Assembly (NCBI GenBank): GCA_031395645.1
Contig: JANNJM010000049.1
Span: 1-64,000, forward strand
Source of the DNA: SHZI01 sp031395645
GTDB lineage: Bacteria; Pseudomonadota; Gammaproteobacteria; Steroidobacterales; GCA-2729495
Reading direction: 5' to 3'
Length of the DNA stretch: 64,000 bases
Shown here: piece after piece, positions 7,766-16,836 of the stretch
How positions within the stretch are numbered: the first letter of the stretch is position 1
How the letters are laid out: each line of letters starts with the position of its first letter
Made by a program: the position numbers and the translations under genes
Notes under the pieces: generated by a model
The model's database searches: none
Told to the model about the DNA's origin: nothing
The model's input: the letters and a program-made list of their open reading frames with translations, nothing else

Positions 7766-9778
7766 CTACACGCGACGTCGGCGGCGCAGCAGGGGCAGGG
7801 CGCCCAGCAGCGTCAGGCTCCAGAGGTCGAGTGAGCCCGGGCCACCCGGCAGTTCCAGGCCACCCTCCACGGTGAAGTTAAAGGTGGCATCGGCGGCCGC
7901 GCTGTCACCATCGCCGTCGGTGACGCGGACCGAGCAGGTGTCTGGCCCGCTGTAGCCGGCATCGGGCGTGTAGGCCACGGCGACCGTGTTGGCGGTCAGG
8001 GTCGCTACGCAATCACCGTTGGTACCCTGGGCCGGGACACTGACCGCATGCTGAGTCGGCGAGCCGTTGCCGGGAGTGAACGCACCCGTAGTGTTCAGGG
8101 TTGTGTTCCGGTCTCCCGTGGCGTTGCCGCCGGCAACCGTCGGCGTCACGTCGGGGATCGTGACGGTCACGGTGTTCGTTGCAGTCTCACTGTCCGCATC
8201 CGTGATGGTGTAGCTGAAACTACCCGTGCCCTGGAAGAACGAGGCGAGGGGCGTGTAAGTCACCGTCGAGCCGTTCACGCTGACCGTGCCATTCGTGGCG
8301 CCGGTCGCAGTGACCACCGCCGGCACGTTTCCCAGTGAATTGCCGACTGGATTGTTAGCCACATTGATGGTCCCGGACCGGGTCGCGGGATCAAAACCCG
8401 CGGTGGAGATGGAGTTGATGGCGCCCGGCCCAGCCACCGGCAGGGAATTGGCCACTGTCACCGTCACGATGGCCGTGTCGTTGCCGCCGGAGCCGTCCGT
8501 CGCTGTGTACTGGAAGGTGTCCGTCCCGCTGAAGCCTGATGGCGGAGTATAGGTCACCGAGATACCGGCCGCGTTGCCCGGCGAGCCGACGACGACTGCG
8601 AGGCCGCCGTTGGCGGAGAGGACGCTGATGGACACGGTGACCGGGTCTGCAAAGTTGGTGTCGTTGGCCAATATGTTGATGCTGGTCGCCACGTTCGGCA
8701 GCGTCGAAGCGGAGTCGTCCACCGCCGCCGCCGGGGCGCCGGGGGCCGTGCCGGTTATGGCCGCCGTGTAGGCCATCCAGCTGGCGCCGCTCGCCACGGG
8801 AACCTCCTGGACGAAGAACAGCAGGGAACTCGTGATGTTGCCGCTGCTGTCGGTCGAAATCCTGCCAACGATGTTGTCCCAGCTGGCCTGGTCGGCGTTG
8901 TTCCAGCTCGTTCCGCTGAAGCTCGCGCAGGCGACGGGGGGGAACGGTGTCGCCAGTGGGTCGGTGTTCAGTCGCAGGCAGTTGTAGCCGGCGCCGAGCG
9001 TGGCGACCGCGACCAGGCCGAGATTCGGTGGTGCACCAGCTCTACCTTCGAAGCGCGCGATGCCGGGGGTGCCAGCCGGCGGCTGGATCCACTCTGTGCT
9101 GCCAGAACCGCGGGGAGCGCTCGGGGTGATGTTGTGGGAGACCTGACCGGGGAAGGGATCGTTGGGCACGGGAACGCCGGCAGTCGTCAGGAGTACGTTG
9201 GGCACGCCAACGCTGCCAATCACGTAATCGCAGCCACCCGCAACGTTCGCGGTGCCGCCATTGACGACCTGGGCGGCAATCGTCTGGGTGATGCCGTTCG
9301 GAAAGTCGTCAATGAAGCGAATGCTGGGCTGGGTCCCGTAGTTCCGGGAGAACGGCCCCATCTGGATCACGCCGCCGATGCTGTGGGTGCTGCAGGCCGC
9401 GGGATTGTCCTGGTCGTTGATCGTGATGGTGCCGGAGAGGGGAGCACCGATTCGTCCGTCGCCCGGAAGGGTGGGATTTTTGAAATCGTCTTCCGTGCTC
9501 TGCGGGGCGCCGCCCGACGGGAAGAATCCGCCCGTGTAGACGGGCCCGACCCACTTGGTGGTGGAAATTCCGGACGGATCCGTGGCGTTATATGAGCAAT
9601 CGTGGCCGGTGAACCCCGGGGTCGGGAACAGGCACTGGCTCTCGGTGTTGGAGGTGCGGACGCCGGCGTCGATGGTGACGTCGATAAGTGTCGCGTGGGC
9701 GTGCATCGACAGTCCCAGCAGCCACAGTCCCGGCAGGGCGGCCGCTGCCGCGCCCCGATAAGCGCTAACGCTCTTCAT
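7766..9778 (-). CDS. Secreted protein with Ig/cadherin-like repeats and GlyGly-CTERM-like tail
   Basis: A 670-residue exported protein of unknown function. I take the ATG at 9778 because GGAGGA lies 7 bases upstream. A signal peptide (MKSVSAYRGAAAAALPGLWL... ending AHA) is clear. Residues up to about 340 form a Cys-containing N-terminal region I do not recognise. Then follow about three beta-sandwich repeats of 90-100 residues with typical Ig/cadherin wording: VDDSASTLPNVATSINILAN, GTDTFQYTATDGSGGNDTA, FSYTITDADSETATNTVTVT and GYSGPDTCSVRVTDGDGDSA. The C-terminus is a tripartite sorting signal: LPGGPGSLD, a hydrophobic helix, then RRRRR. Such tails are usually processed by rhombosortase- or exosortase-type proteases. 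It shares this tail style with the protein at 31796-33298. Its neighbours are outer-membrane proteins. Confidence 0.85.
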   Translation of the reverse strand: MKSVSAYRGAAAAALPGLWLLGLSMHAHATLIDVTIDAGVRTSNTESQCLFPTPGFTGHDCSYNATDPSGISTTKWVGPVYTGGFFPSGGAPQSTEDDFKNPTLPGDGRIGAPLSGTITINDQDNPAACSTHSIGGVIQMGPFSRNYGTQPSIRFIDDFPNGITQTIAAQVVNGGTANVAGGCDYVIGSVGVPNVLLTTAGVPVPNDPFPGQVSHNITPSAPRGSGSTEWIQPPAGTPGIARFEGRAGAPPNLGLVAVATLGAGYNCLRLNTDPLATPFPPVACASFSGTSWNNADQASWDNIVGRISTDSSGNITSSLLFFVQEVPVASGASWMAYTAAITGTAPGAPAAAVDDSASTLPNVATSINILANDTNFADPVTVSISVLSANGGLAVVVGSPGNAAGISVTYTPPSGFSGTDTFQYTATDGSGGNDTAIVTVTVANSLPVAGPGAINSISTAGFDPATRSGTINVANNPVGNSLGNVPAVVTATGATNGTVSVNGSTVTYTPLASFFQGTGSFSYTITDADSETATNTVTVTIPDVTPTVAGGNATGDRNTTLNTTGAFTPGNGSPTQHAVSVPAQGTNGDCVATLTANTVAVAYTPDAGYSGPDTCSVRVTDGDGDSAAADATFNFTVEGGLELPGGPGSLDLWSLTLLGALPLLRRRRRV

Positions 9779-9808
9779 GCGAAAATCCTCCACGGAAATC
9801 GAAAAACT

Positions 9809-10654
9809 TCAGAAATCGAAGACCAGCGAAACAGTGCCCGCCCACGTGAGGCTGGTGTTCTCGATGTCGAACCACTCCAGTTCTGCCCGCATGCTCACGT
9901 GCTCGGAGGCACGCAGGATCACGCCGGCGCCCGCGGCCAGGTCGGTGCCGCTGTCGGAACTCTCAATGGACTGGAACGAGATGCCGTCCGGGGTTTCGGA
10001 GTCGAGCAGGAGCTCCGGGATGCCCGGCTGATCCACCGGCGTAATGCTGCCCACCTCGTCGATGATCCGGGTGTCCTGGTTCCAGGCCAGCAGGCCAACC
10101 TTGGCAAAAAGCTCGACGGTCTCACCGAGCGGCAGGTACCCGACGGCGTAGGCCTGCACGCCGTCGATCTTGGTTTCCACATCGATCTGCCGGTTCTGGA
10201 GCGGACGGACTCCGGCGCCGCGGACGGGTGGCGTCCCGGGCGGACTCCCCGCCGGTGGGGCGACAAGTCTGAAGATGGCCGGCACCTCCAGGTTGAAGCC
10301 GTCGGTGGCTTCCCCAAGATTCATGTACCCGACCTCGGCACCAAAGTAGTTGCCGAACCGGACCCCGCCAAACACCTTGAAGGCGAAGTCGGTTCCCGCA
10401 GGGTCCTGGACACTGCCAAGGTCGTACCGGCAGGCAGGGTCGCAATTGGTGTAGGGCGCCTCGGTACGGGGTACGCCAAGCGCATCCGGCAGCTGCGTGC
10501 CGGTGGTGTTCTCCTGGAAGTTCAGGCTAATGTCGTTCCGCTCCACGCGGGAGCCACCGACGCCGGTTCCCAGGTAGTAGCTCAAATCCGCCATCGCCGT
10601 CGCCGGCAGGGCGCTTGCCACAACGGCCAGGCAGCATTGCTTGAACTGGGACAT
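9809..10654 (-). CDS. Outer-membrane beta-barrel protein (OmpA/OmpW-like fold), function unknown
   Basis: A 281-residue protein with a cleavable signal peptide (MSQFKQCCLAVVASALPATA then MADLSYYLG). Alternating hydrophobic/polar strands such as YYLGTGVGGSRVE, FAFKVFGGVRFGNYFGAEVG, VQAYAVGYLPLGETVELFAK and RAELEWFDIENTSLTWAG lead to the terminal strand VSLVFDF, which ends in Phe as beta-barrel assembly substrates do. This layout matches the broad outer membrane protein beta-barrel group; two Cys (NCDPAC) sit in a likely surface loop. The ligand is unknown. It is transcribed in the same direction as the CTERM-tailed gene 30 bases downstream, so both may be one operon, and it diverges from the TonB-dependent receptor gene. 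Confidence 0.8.
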   Translation of the reverse strand: MSQFKQCCLAVVASALPATAMADLSYYLGTGVGGSRVERNDISLNFQENTTGTQLPDALGVPRTEAPYTNCDPACRYDLGSVQDPAGTDFAFKVFGGVRFGNYFGAEVGYMNLGEATDGFNLEVPAIFRLVAPPAGSPPGTPPVRGAGVRPLQNRQIDVETKIDGVQAYAVGYLPLGETVELFAKVGLLAWNQDTRIIDEVGSITPVDQPGIPELLLDSETPDGISFQSIESSDSGTDLAAGAGVILRASEHVSMRAELEWFDIENTSLTWAGTVSLVFDF

Positions 10655-10982
10655 AAGCGTGCGGTCTCCGTGGGCGGCGTTGGGGTGGCTTGAGCGTGCC
10701 CTGTGTGACTATGTTATTCCCGGGGCAGGCCTTGGGTTTGTCGGGGGACTATAGCGAATCGGAATTCGCGTTGCCATGCATCGGGCCGTCCCCGGTGATG
10801 CCTGACTGTCGCGCTGCTCAACAGGTGAACGTGCCGCGTCGAGCCGCCCCCCGCCGATAGTCAGAGAAATTTCCTCTGCTATTATCGGCCGCTGGCTGGA
10901 GGACGTGCCGTCAGCCGGCGGGGGTATAGCCAGCGCGGAAAGACCGCTGCGTGCCCAAGCATCACCACTGGGGGTTCTAAGG
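10655..10982. promoter_or_regulatory. Divergent intergenic region (328 bases)
   Basis: The region separates the divergent outer-membrane barrel gene and the TonB-dependent receptor gene, so promoters for both must lie here. A candidate -10-like TATTAT occurs near 10880 on the plus strand, preceded by an imperfect A/T-centred palindrome, AGAGAAATTTCCTCT (10863-10877). I cannot assign a regulator: it does not match the Fur box well. No gene, RNA or repeat is otherwise evident. Confidence 0.4.
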
Positions 10983-13826
10983 ATGTCCACGACGCGTCGT
11001 ATTTTCCGCTTGGCCGGAGGTTTGGCTGCACTGCTGGCGGGCACCACCCCGCTGTTCCTTGTCTGTTCCACGCCGGGCTATGCCCAGATCGAGGAAGTCA
11101 CCGTCACGACCCGCAAACGTGAGGAGAACCTCCAGGAGGTGCCCCTGGCGGTCACGGCGGTCACCGCCGATCAGATCGAGCGCCAGGGTATCAACAGCCT
11201 CGACGACGTCGCCAATCTCGATCCCAGCGTCCTGTTCGATACCGCTTTCGGTCCGGCCGATACGCGCATCACGATTCGCGGCCTGTCCAATACGCGCGGC
11301 CGTTCCAACGTGGCGTTCCTCGTGGACGGTATCGATGTCACGACGGAGAACCTGAACGCCGCGGGTTCCGGCTTGCTGGCCAATCGCCGCCTGCTCTCCG
11401 ACGTGGAGCGGATTGAGGTCATCAAGGGTCCCCAGAGCGCCCTGTACGGCCGCGCGGCCTTCTCGGGCGCCATCAGCTACATCACCAAGAATCCCGGCGA
11501 CGAGTTTGAGGGCAAGGCCAACATGGAGCTGGGGGACTACGGCGAGCAGCAGTTCGGCGTGGCCCTTTCCGGACCCGTCATCGATGGCAAACTGGGTCTG
11601 CGCTTCTCGTCCATCTGGTACGCCAATGACGGCTTCTACACCAACTCGGTGTCAGGCGAGCCGCTCAACGACACGGACGGGGAAGGTTATGCCCTCACCG
11701 CCGTCTTCACGCCCACAGACGAGCTGCGCTTCAAGCTGCGCGGTGAGTACAGTCAGGAGGATGTGGGCCCGCTGCCGAATGTCCGGCTGGGCGGTGGTCG
11801 CAGTGGTTTTAACCTGAAGCTCTACGAGTACCCCCAGGCGGCGCTGGACGCCGGCCTGGGCCGGAACGGCCAGTATATTCCCGGCGTCAATGGCGGCCCG
11901 TCCGGTTGGGATGCCACCAGTGCCTCAACCAGCACGGCGCTGATCAACTTCGGCCAGTACTGCCCCGACGAACTGAAGGACCCCAGCAAGGGCCCCGGCT
12001 ATTGTCTGCCCCAAAGCTACGGCGGCGCCCAGGGCAAGGTGGTGGCCCAGAGCGAAAATCCCCTGACCGGCCGGGACTGGGATGGCACCTCCCTCGAAAC
12101 CGCGCGGGTGGCCCTGGAAACCTCGCTGGACCTTGGCGTGGGCTCCCTTGCGGTCTACACGGGCTTCACGGATTTTGACGGCGCCGACCAATACGACCAG
12201 GACTGGCAGGCCGTTGGCCGACCCGACACCCTCCTCGGCTCGACCATTTCCAACTCGGTCGTGAACACCAAGCAGTTCAGCAACGAGTTCCGCTTCGCGA
12301 GTCAGCTTGACGGACCGCTGCAGTTCACCCTGGGCACGCTGTTCTGGAGCGAAACCCGGACGTTCGAGGACCGGGCCTCGATCATTTTCTGCACGCTGAC
12401 CAGGCGGGCGGGTGGCGGCCCTGCGGAAACCGCCATCATCACGGACACCCGGTCATTCTGCGACGGCCAGGGCGGCAGCCTGGACAACTGGCAGGACTAC
12501 TACCGGCAGCTGCAACCACAGATCGGCAGCCAGTGGCGGGCCGAGACCGACAGCTGGTCCTTCTACGGCGTGCTCGAGTGGAAGATGACGGAAGACTGGA
12601 CGCTCACTTTCGAAGACCGCTACGTGTCCGAGACCTTCGACTACACCAAGCCCAACCAGAGTTCGTGCTCCCAGTTTTTCGGGCCCAACCCGGGGCAGGC
12701 GGTGCTGGTGGAGGAAGTTTTCGATGCCAACACTGGGGAACTGATCAATGACCAGGTCTGTTCGGTGGAGGCTATACTCAGCGCCGATCCCGACTTCAAC
12801 ATCCCGAACACGCCACCCGCGCTCAGCGGTACGCCCGGCTTCCGGTTCAACCGCGGCAGCACGACCTCCCATTTCTCGACGCCCAAGGTCACCTTGCAGT
12901 GGCTGCCGACGGACGCTGTGCAGCTCTACTTCAGCTGGTCCAAGGCCCAGAAGCCGGGCGGGATCGCGGCGACCCCGGGCGGCGGTTCCCCCGTGTCGAT
13001 CGGCGAGGATCGGTTTGATCCGGAAAAGATGACGGCCTGGGAGCTGGGTGCGAAGACCGACTGGGAGGCGGCAGGGGATCTGCGCCTGAATTTCGCCGGC
13101 TTCTTCCAGGACTACACTGACAAGCAGGTCGGCACCCAGGTGCTGGTGGAGGACGTCCTCCAGCCCCGGGTGGTCAACGCCGGGGCTGCCGAAGTCTGGG
13201 GCATCGAGTTCGACACGACCTGGGCGCCGGAATTCCTGGCGGGCCTGACGCTTCGTGGCGCCTACACCTACCTGGATCCCGTCTACACGGAATTCGACGA
13301 CGACAGCACCAACATCCTGCGCGCGGCGGCTATCGGCGAGGGTTGCGATGTCGTCTACAAGGGCGGCAAGAATCTCGCCAACCCGGGCGATCTGACTGAC
13401 CCGACCAATGGCAATCCTTTCTGTCGACTGCACCTGTCGGGCAACGATCTGGAGCGTACTCCGAGGCACGCGGTGGCGCTGGGGGTGAATCTGACGCGGC
13501 CGTTCATGGACACGCCGTTCAGCTGGTTCTGGGACGTTGGCGCCACATACCAGAGCAAGCGCTTCCTCGAGGCCGATAACACCACGTTCCTCGACGAGTA
13601 CTGGCTCGCGGACACCAGCATCGGCCTGCTCGGCGAACGACTGGACATCCTGCTCTACGTCGACAACCTGCTCGACGACGACACGATCAAGACCGGCGGC
13701 AGCGGCCCAGATTTTGGAGCGCAGGTTCTGGAGCTGGGCTTTTCAGCGGGCCTCGGTGTCACGCAGTTTTTCGGCACCTTGCCGCCACCCCGAACGTTTG
13801 GGGTCCGGGCCAGCTACAAGTTCTGA
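10983..13826 (+). CDS. TonB-dependent receptor
   Basis: A 947-residue outer-membrane transporter that imports a large ligand using energy from TonB-ExbBD. The ATG at 10983 starts a good signal peptide (MSTTRRIFRLAGGLAALLAG... ending GYAQ); reading from further upstream would add an unlikely N-terminal extension. The plug domain follows with EEVTVTTRKREENLQEVPLA, VTADQIERQGI, ITIRGLSN and the end-of-plug YGRAAFSGAISYITKNPG. The barrel ends in FGVRASYKF with a C-terminal Phe. Extra Cys pairs in the barrel (for example C...C between FGQYCPDEL and GPGYCLPQ) may tie surface loops. This plug wording is common in sphingomonad and gammaproteobacterial receptors of unknown substrate (sterols, polymers, siderophores), so no ligand is assigned. 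It is monocistronic, ending at a strong terminator. Confidence 0.93.
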   Translation: MSTTRRIFRLAGGLAALLAGTTPLFLVCSTPGYAQIEEVTVTTRKREENLQEVPLAVTAVTADQIERQGINSLDDVANLDPSVLFDTAFGPADTRITIRGLSNTRGRSNVAFLVDGIDVTTENLNAAGSGLLANRRLLSDVERIEVIKGPQSALYGRAAFSGAISYITKNPGDEFEGKANMELGDYGEQQFGVALSGPVIDGKLGLRFSSIWYANDGFYTNSVSGEPLNDTDGEGYALTAVFTPTDELRFKLRGEYSQEDVGPLPNVRLGGGRSGFNLKLYEYPQAALDAGLGRNGQYIPGVNGGPSGWDATSASTSTALINFGQYCPDELKDPSKGPGYCLPQSYGGAQGKVVAQSENPLTGRDWDGTSLETARVALETSLDLGVGSLAVYTGFTDFDGADQYDQDWQAVGRPDTLLGSTISNSVVNTKQFSNEFRFASQLDGPLQFTLGTLFWSETRTFEDRASIIFCTLTRRAGGGPAETAIITDTRSFCDGQGGSLDNWQDYYRQLQPQIGSQWRAETDSWSFYGVLEWKMTEDWTLTFEDRYVSETFDYTKPNQSSCSQFFGPNPGQAVLVEEVFDANTGELINDQVCSVEAILSADPDFNIPNTPPALSGTPGFRFNRGSTTSHFSTPKVTLQWLPTDAVQLYFSWSKAQKPGGIAATPGGGSPVSIGEDRFDPEKMTAWELGAKTDWEAAGDLRLNFAGFFQDYTDKQVGTQVLVEDVLQPRVVNAGAAEVWGIEFDTTWAPEFLAGLTLRGAYTYLDPVYTEFDDDSTNILRAAAIGEGCDVVYKGGKNLANPGDLTDPTNGNPFCRLHLSGNDLERTPRHAVALGVNLTRPFMDTPFSWFWDVGATYQSKRFLEADNTTFLDEYWLADTSIGLLGERLDILLYVDNLLDDDTIKTGGSGPDFGAQVLELGFSAGLGVTQFFGTLPPPRTFGVRASYKF

Positions 13827-13837
13827 ATCTTAACGAC

Positions 13838-13873
13838 AAAGGCCCCGGAAGCTTCGCAGCTTCCGGGGCCTTT
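13838..13873. terminator. Strong bidirectional intrinsic terminator
   Basis: A perfect 16-pair stem (AAAGGCCCCGGAAGCT and its complement around TCGC) begins with AAA and ends with TTT on each strand. It lies between the receptor gene and the convergent PpiC gene and should terminate both. Confidence 0.92.
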
Positions 13874-13901
13874 ACTTTTGCGACCTGATTGGGAAACGTC
13901 C

Positions 13902-14810
13902 TCAGGGCTTGGCAGCCGCCTCTGGCGCTGCCGCCGGCGCGTCGGCAACAGGCGCGGCCGGAATTGCGGCCGGAACTGCCGCCGGAGCTTCCTTCGGCTT
14001 GGTCGCGTAGGCTGTCAGCGCCACTGTCAGCTTGTCCGCGTCGATCTTTGAGGTCTTGCGGAGCTCCAGCAGGTGCGCGGCGACCTTCTTGCGCTGGACA
14101 AGCTGCTTGACGCGATCCTTGACCTGATCGAGCGGCGGCAGACTGGCGGCGCGGCTGTCATCCAGCTGGATGACGTGCCAGCCGAACTGGGACTGGACCG
14201 GCGCCGTCGTGAACTTGCCTTTTTCCAGGGCGGTCACGGCTGCCGAGAACTCCTTGACCATCGACTGCGGGCTGAACCAGCCCAGATCACCACCATTCTG
14301 GGCCGAACCGTCCTTGGAGTACTGCTTGGCCAGGGCGGCGAAGTCACCACCGGCCTGCAGCTTCTCGATGATGGCCTCGGCAAGGGCCTTGTCGTCGACC
14401 AGGACGTGGCGGGCGCGGTATTCCGGCGGCGTTCCCGCGACCTGCGTGTCGTATTCGGCCTGGATATCAGCATCGACGATCGGGTTGGCGTCCAGGTAGC
14501 GCTGGAGCAGCGATTCGCTGAGGACGTTCGTGCGGCCTAAGTCGATCTGGCTTTTGATCTGCGGATCCTTCTCGAGTCCTGCCACGGTGGCGGCTTCCGA
14601 GGCGACCTGCATGCCAATGAACTGGTTGACCGCCTCCTTCAGTTCGTCCGGCGTCAGTTCCGCGGCGCTTTTGCGTGCGACGGCCTTCGAGAAGGCCTCA
14701 AACACGGCATTGGTTTCGTCGGGCGTGGACGCCCGCTTGCCGAGCTGGTCGCAACCTGAAATCACAAGTATCAATGCCGTGCAACCGGCAAGCGCGAGAC
14801 GTTGGTTCAT
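13902..14810 (-). CDS. PpiC-type peptidyl-prolyl isomerase lipoprotein
   Basis: A 302-residue periplasmic folding factor. The N-terminus MNQRLALAGCTALILVISGC carries a lipobox (VISGC, Cys20), so it should be an anchored lipoprotein. A SurA-N-like helical region with ETNAVFEAFSKAVARKSAAE and ASEAATVAGLEKDPQIKSQI precedes a canonical parvulin domain from about residue 130 (RARHVLVDDKALAEAIIEKL, FAALAKQYSKDGSAQNGGDL, GWFSPQSMVKEF, FGWHVIQLDDSR). The last 35 residues are low-complexity Ala/Pro. The architecture resembles EpsD/PrsA-like isomerases, but there is no exopolysaccharide locus beside it, so a general role in outer-membrane or secreted protein folding is more likely. The gene directly upstream on the same strand is a DEAD-box helicase. 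Confidence 0.9.
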   Translation of the reverse strand: MNQRLALAGCTALILVISGCDQLGKRASTPDETNAVFEAFSKAVARKSAAELTPDELKEAVNQFIGMQVASEAATVAGLEKDPQIKSQIDLGRTNVLSESLLQRYLDANPIVDADIQAEYDTQVAGTPPEYRARHVLVDDKALAEAIIEKLQAGGDFAALAKQYSKDGSAQNGGDLGWFSPQSMVKEFSAAVTALEKGKFTTAPVQSQFGWHVIQLDDSRAASLPPLDQVKDRVKQLVQRKKVAAHLLELRKTSKIDADKLTVALTAYATKPKEAPAAVPAAIPAAPVADAPAAAPEAAAKP

Positions 14811-14831
14811 GGGGGTCCTCTGAAGGGGGGG

Positions 14832-16724
14832 TTACTGGGTTTTGGGTCTGGGTTTGGCCGCGCTGCCCCTGGCTTTCGCATGGGGCTTCTTGTCGAAGCC
14901 GGGTTTTACGAATTTGGACTTAACAAATTTGGGTTTATCGAACCGGGGTTTATCGAACCTTGGTTTAGCGGGCTGGGGCTTGTCGCTGGCCAGCGCAAGT
15001 TTACCGGGTTTCCGGGGCGGGTCGAAGGGCTGCCCGTCAGGGACGATGCGCAATTGCTGTCCCACGACCCACACGGTCTTCAGGTGCTGCAGGATTCCGT
15101 CGGGCATGCCGGCTGGCAGGTCCACCAGACTGTGATCGTCGCGGATGTCCACCCGGCCGATGCGCTTGCTGTCCACACCCGCTTCGTTGGCAATCGCGCC
15201 GACAATATTGCCGGGCTTGACGCCGTGGGCGTGGCCAACGGCAAGCCGGTAGCGCACTGAGCCTTGGTCGGGCGGCCGCGACGGGCTTTTGCCGCCAACG
15301 GGGGGGCGATCCGGGCGGGTCGCGCGCTGGAAGGGCGAACCTGGAGTAGGTCTTGGTTTCTGGAACGGCGCATGCTCGGGCCGGGCTGGCGCCCGCGGAG
15401 CGTCGGGCACCAGCAACGGCGTGTCGCCCTGGGCCATGCGGGCCAGGGCCGCGGCGATATCCAGAGTAGGCACGCCGTGTTCCTGCTCGTACTGCTCGAT
15501 CACGCCCCGGAAGGTCGCCAGGTCTGCGCTCGTCAGTGCCTTGCTGATCTTCTCCTTGAACTTCGCGACGCGCTGGTCGTTGACGGCGGCGACCGTCGGC
15601 AGGTTCATGGGCTCGATGGGCTGGCGGGTGGCGCGCTCGATGGCGCGCAGCATGCCCTGTTCGCGATGGGCCACAAAAAGAATCGCTTCGCCCTTGCGAC
15701 CCGCACGCCCGGTGCGGCCGATGCGGTGGATGTAGGCCTCGGTGTCGTAGGGGATGTCGTAGTTCAGGACGTGGCTGACCCGGTCCACGTCGAGGCCGCG
15801 TGCCGCCACGTCGGTGGCAACGAGGATGTCCAGATCGCCGTTTTTGAGTCGGGCGATGGTGCGTTCGCGCTGGGCCTGCACCATGTCGCCGTTCAGCGCC
15901 GCAGCGGCGAAACCCCGCGCTTCGAGTCGCTGTGCGATTTCCTCGGTGGCGACCTTGGTGCGCGCGAAGACGATCATGGCGTCGAAGGGCTCGACTTCCA
16001 GAATGCGGGTGAGGGCGTCGAGCTTCTGCAGGCCGCTGACCATCCAGTAGCGCTGGCGGGTGTTGGCCGCCGTGCTGGTCTTGTTCTTGATGGTGATCTC
16101 GGCCGGATCCTTCAGGTGCTTCTTGGCGATACGCCGAATCTCGGGCGGCATGGTGGCGGAGAACAGCACGACCTGGCGGCCCGACGGGGACTTCTCCAGC
16201 ACGAGCTCGACGTCGTCGATGAAGCCCATGCGGAGCATTTCGTCGCCCTCATCCAGTACGAGGGTGGTCAGGCCCTTCAGGTCGAGGGAGCCACGGTTCA
16301 GGTGATCGATCACCCGGCCCGGCGTGCCGACGACCACGTGGGCCCCGCGCCGCAGTCCGCCGAGCTGGGGACCGTAGGCCTGCCCGCCGTAGATGGGCAG
16401 GACGTGAAATCCGGGTACGTGCTTGGCGTACTTGTGAAAGGCTTCCGCCACCTGAATTGCGAGCTCGCGGGTGGGCGTGAGCACCAGGGCCTGCGGGCCG
16501 AATTTCCGGAGATCCAGCCGGGCGAGTATCGGCAGTGCAAAGGCCGCCGTCTTCCCGGTGCCCGTCTGGGCCTGGCCCACCAGGTCCCGGCCGGCGAGCA
16601 ACGGCGGGATGGTTTCTGCCTGAATGGGCGATGGGGACTCGTAGCCGACGTCTGCCAGCGCCTTCAGCAGGTTTTCGGGCAGGGCCAGATCCAGAAAGGT
16701 CGTCGGGGGGGTGTCAGCGGACAT
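14832..16724 (-). CDS. DEAD-box ATP-dependent RNA helicase (DeaD/CsdA-like)
   Basis: A 630-residue RNA helicase probably acting in ribosome assembly and RNA turnover. Motifs in order: a Q-motif region (ESPSPIQAETIPPLL), Walker A AQTGTGKT, PTRELAIQV, motif II, SAT (LFSATMPPE), RGLDVDRVSHVLNYD and HRIGRTGRAGRKG. Motif II reads DEGD rather than DEAD (codons 16242-16253), an Ala-to-Gly change next to the catalytic residues. After the core come a DbpA-type RNA-binding domain (YRLAVGHAHGVKPGNIVGAI, RIGRVDIRDDHSLVDLP) and a basic tail of repeated (K/R)P-x-F-x-K pentads encoded at about 14891-14970. Length and domain order fit DeaD/CsdA. It lies upstream of the PpiC gene with a 21-base gap. Confidence 0.93.
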   Translation of the reverse strand: MSADTPPTTFLDLALPENLLKALADVGYESPSPIQAETIPPLLAGRDLVGQAQTGTGKTAAFALPILARLDLRKFGPQALVLTPTRELAIQVAEAFHKYAKHVPGFHVLPIYGGQAYGPQLGGLRRGAHVVVGTPGRVIDHLNRGSLDLKGLTTLVLDEGDEMLRMGFIDDVELVLEKSPSGRQVVLFSATMPPEIRRIAKKHLKDPAEITIKNKTSTAANTRQRYWMVSGLQKLDALTRILEVEPFDAMIVFARTKVATEEIAQRLEARGFAAAALNGDMVQAQRERTIARLKNGDLDILVATDVAARGLDVDRVSHVLNYDIPYDTEAYIHRIGRTGRAGRKGEAILFVAHREQGMLRAIERATRQPIEPMNLPTVAAVNDQRVAKFKEKISKALTSADLATFRGVIEQYEQEHGVPTLDIAAALARMAQGDTPLLVPDAPRAPARPEHAPFQKPRPTPGSPFQRATRPDRPPVGGKSPSRPPDQGSVRYRLAVGHAHGVKPGNIVGAIANEAGVDSKRIGRVDIRDDHSLVDLPAGMPDGILQHLKTVWVVGQQLRIVPDGQPFDPPRKPGKLALASDKPQPAKPRFDKPRFDKPKFVKSKFVKPGFDKKPHAKARGSAAKPRPKTQ

Positions 16725-16836
16725 CGGTCAGTGGACTGGCGGGCGGGGCGCTATTGTGCCTCAAGTTGGGTTGGCCCCGGCCGCCGCGTATGCTGACACT
16801 TAAGGACCACCACCTCATTCAGAAGGGTTGCATGCC

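Noticed and set aside
14891..14970. CRISPR-like or satellite array from the repeated pattern
   Set aside because: The periodicity is the coding of (K/R)P-x-F-x-K pentads at the end of the helicase, with no spacers and short degenerate units.
15264..16796. 510-codon open frame antisense to the DEAD-box helicase
   Set aside because: It mirrors conserved helicase motifs on the other strand and has no features of its own.
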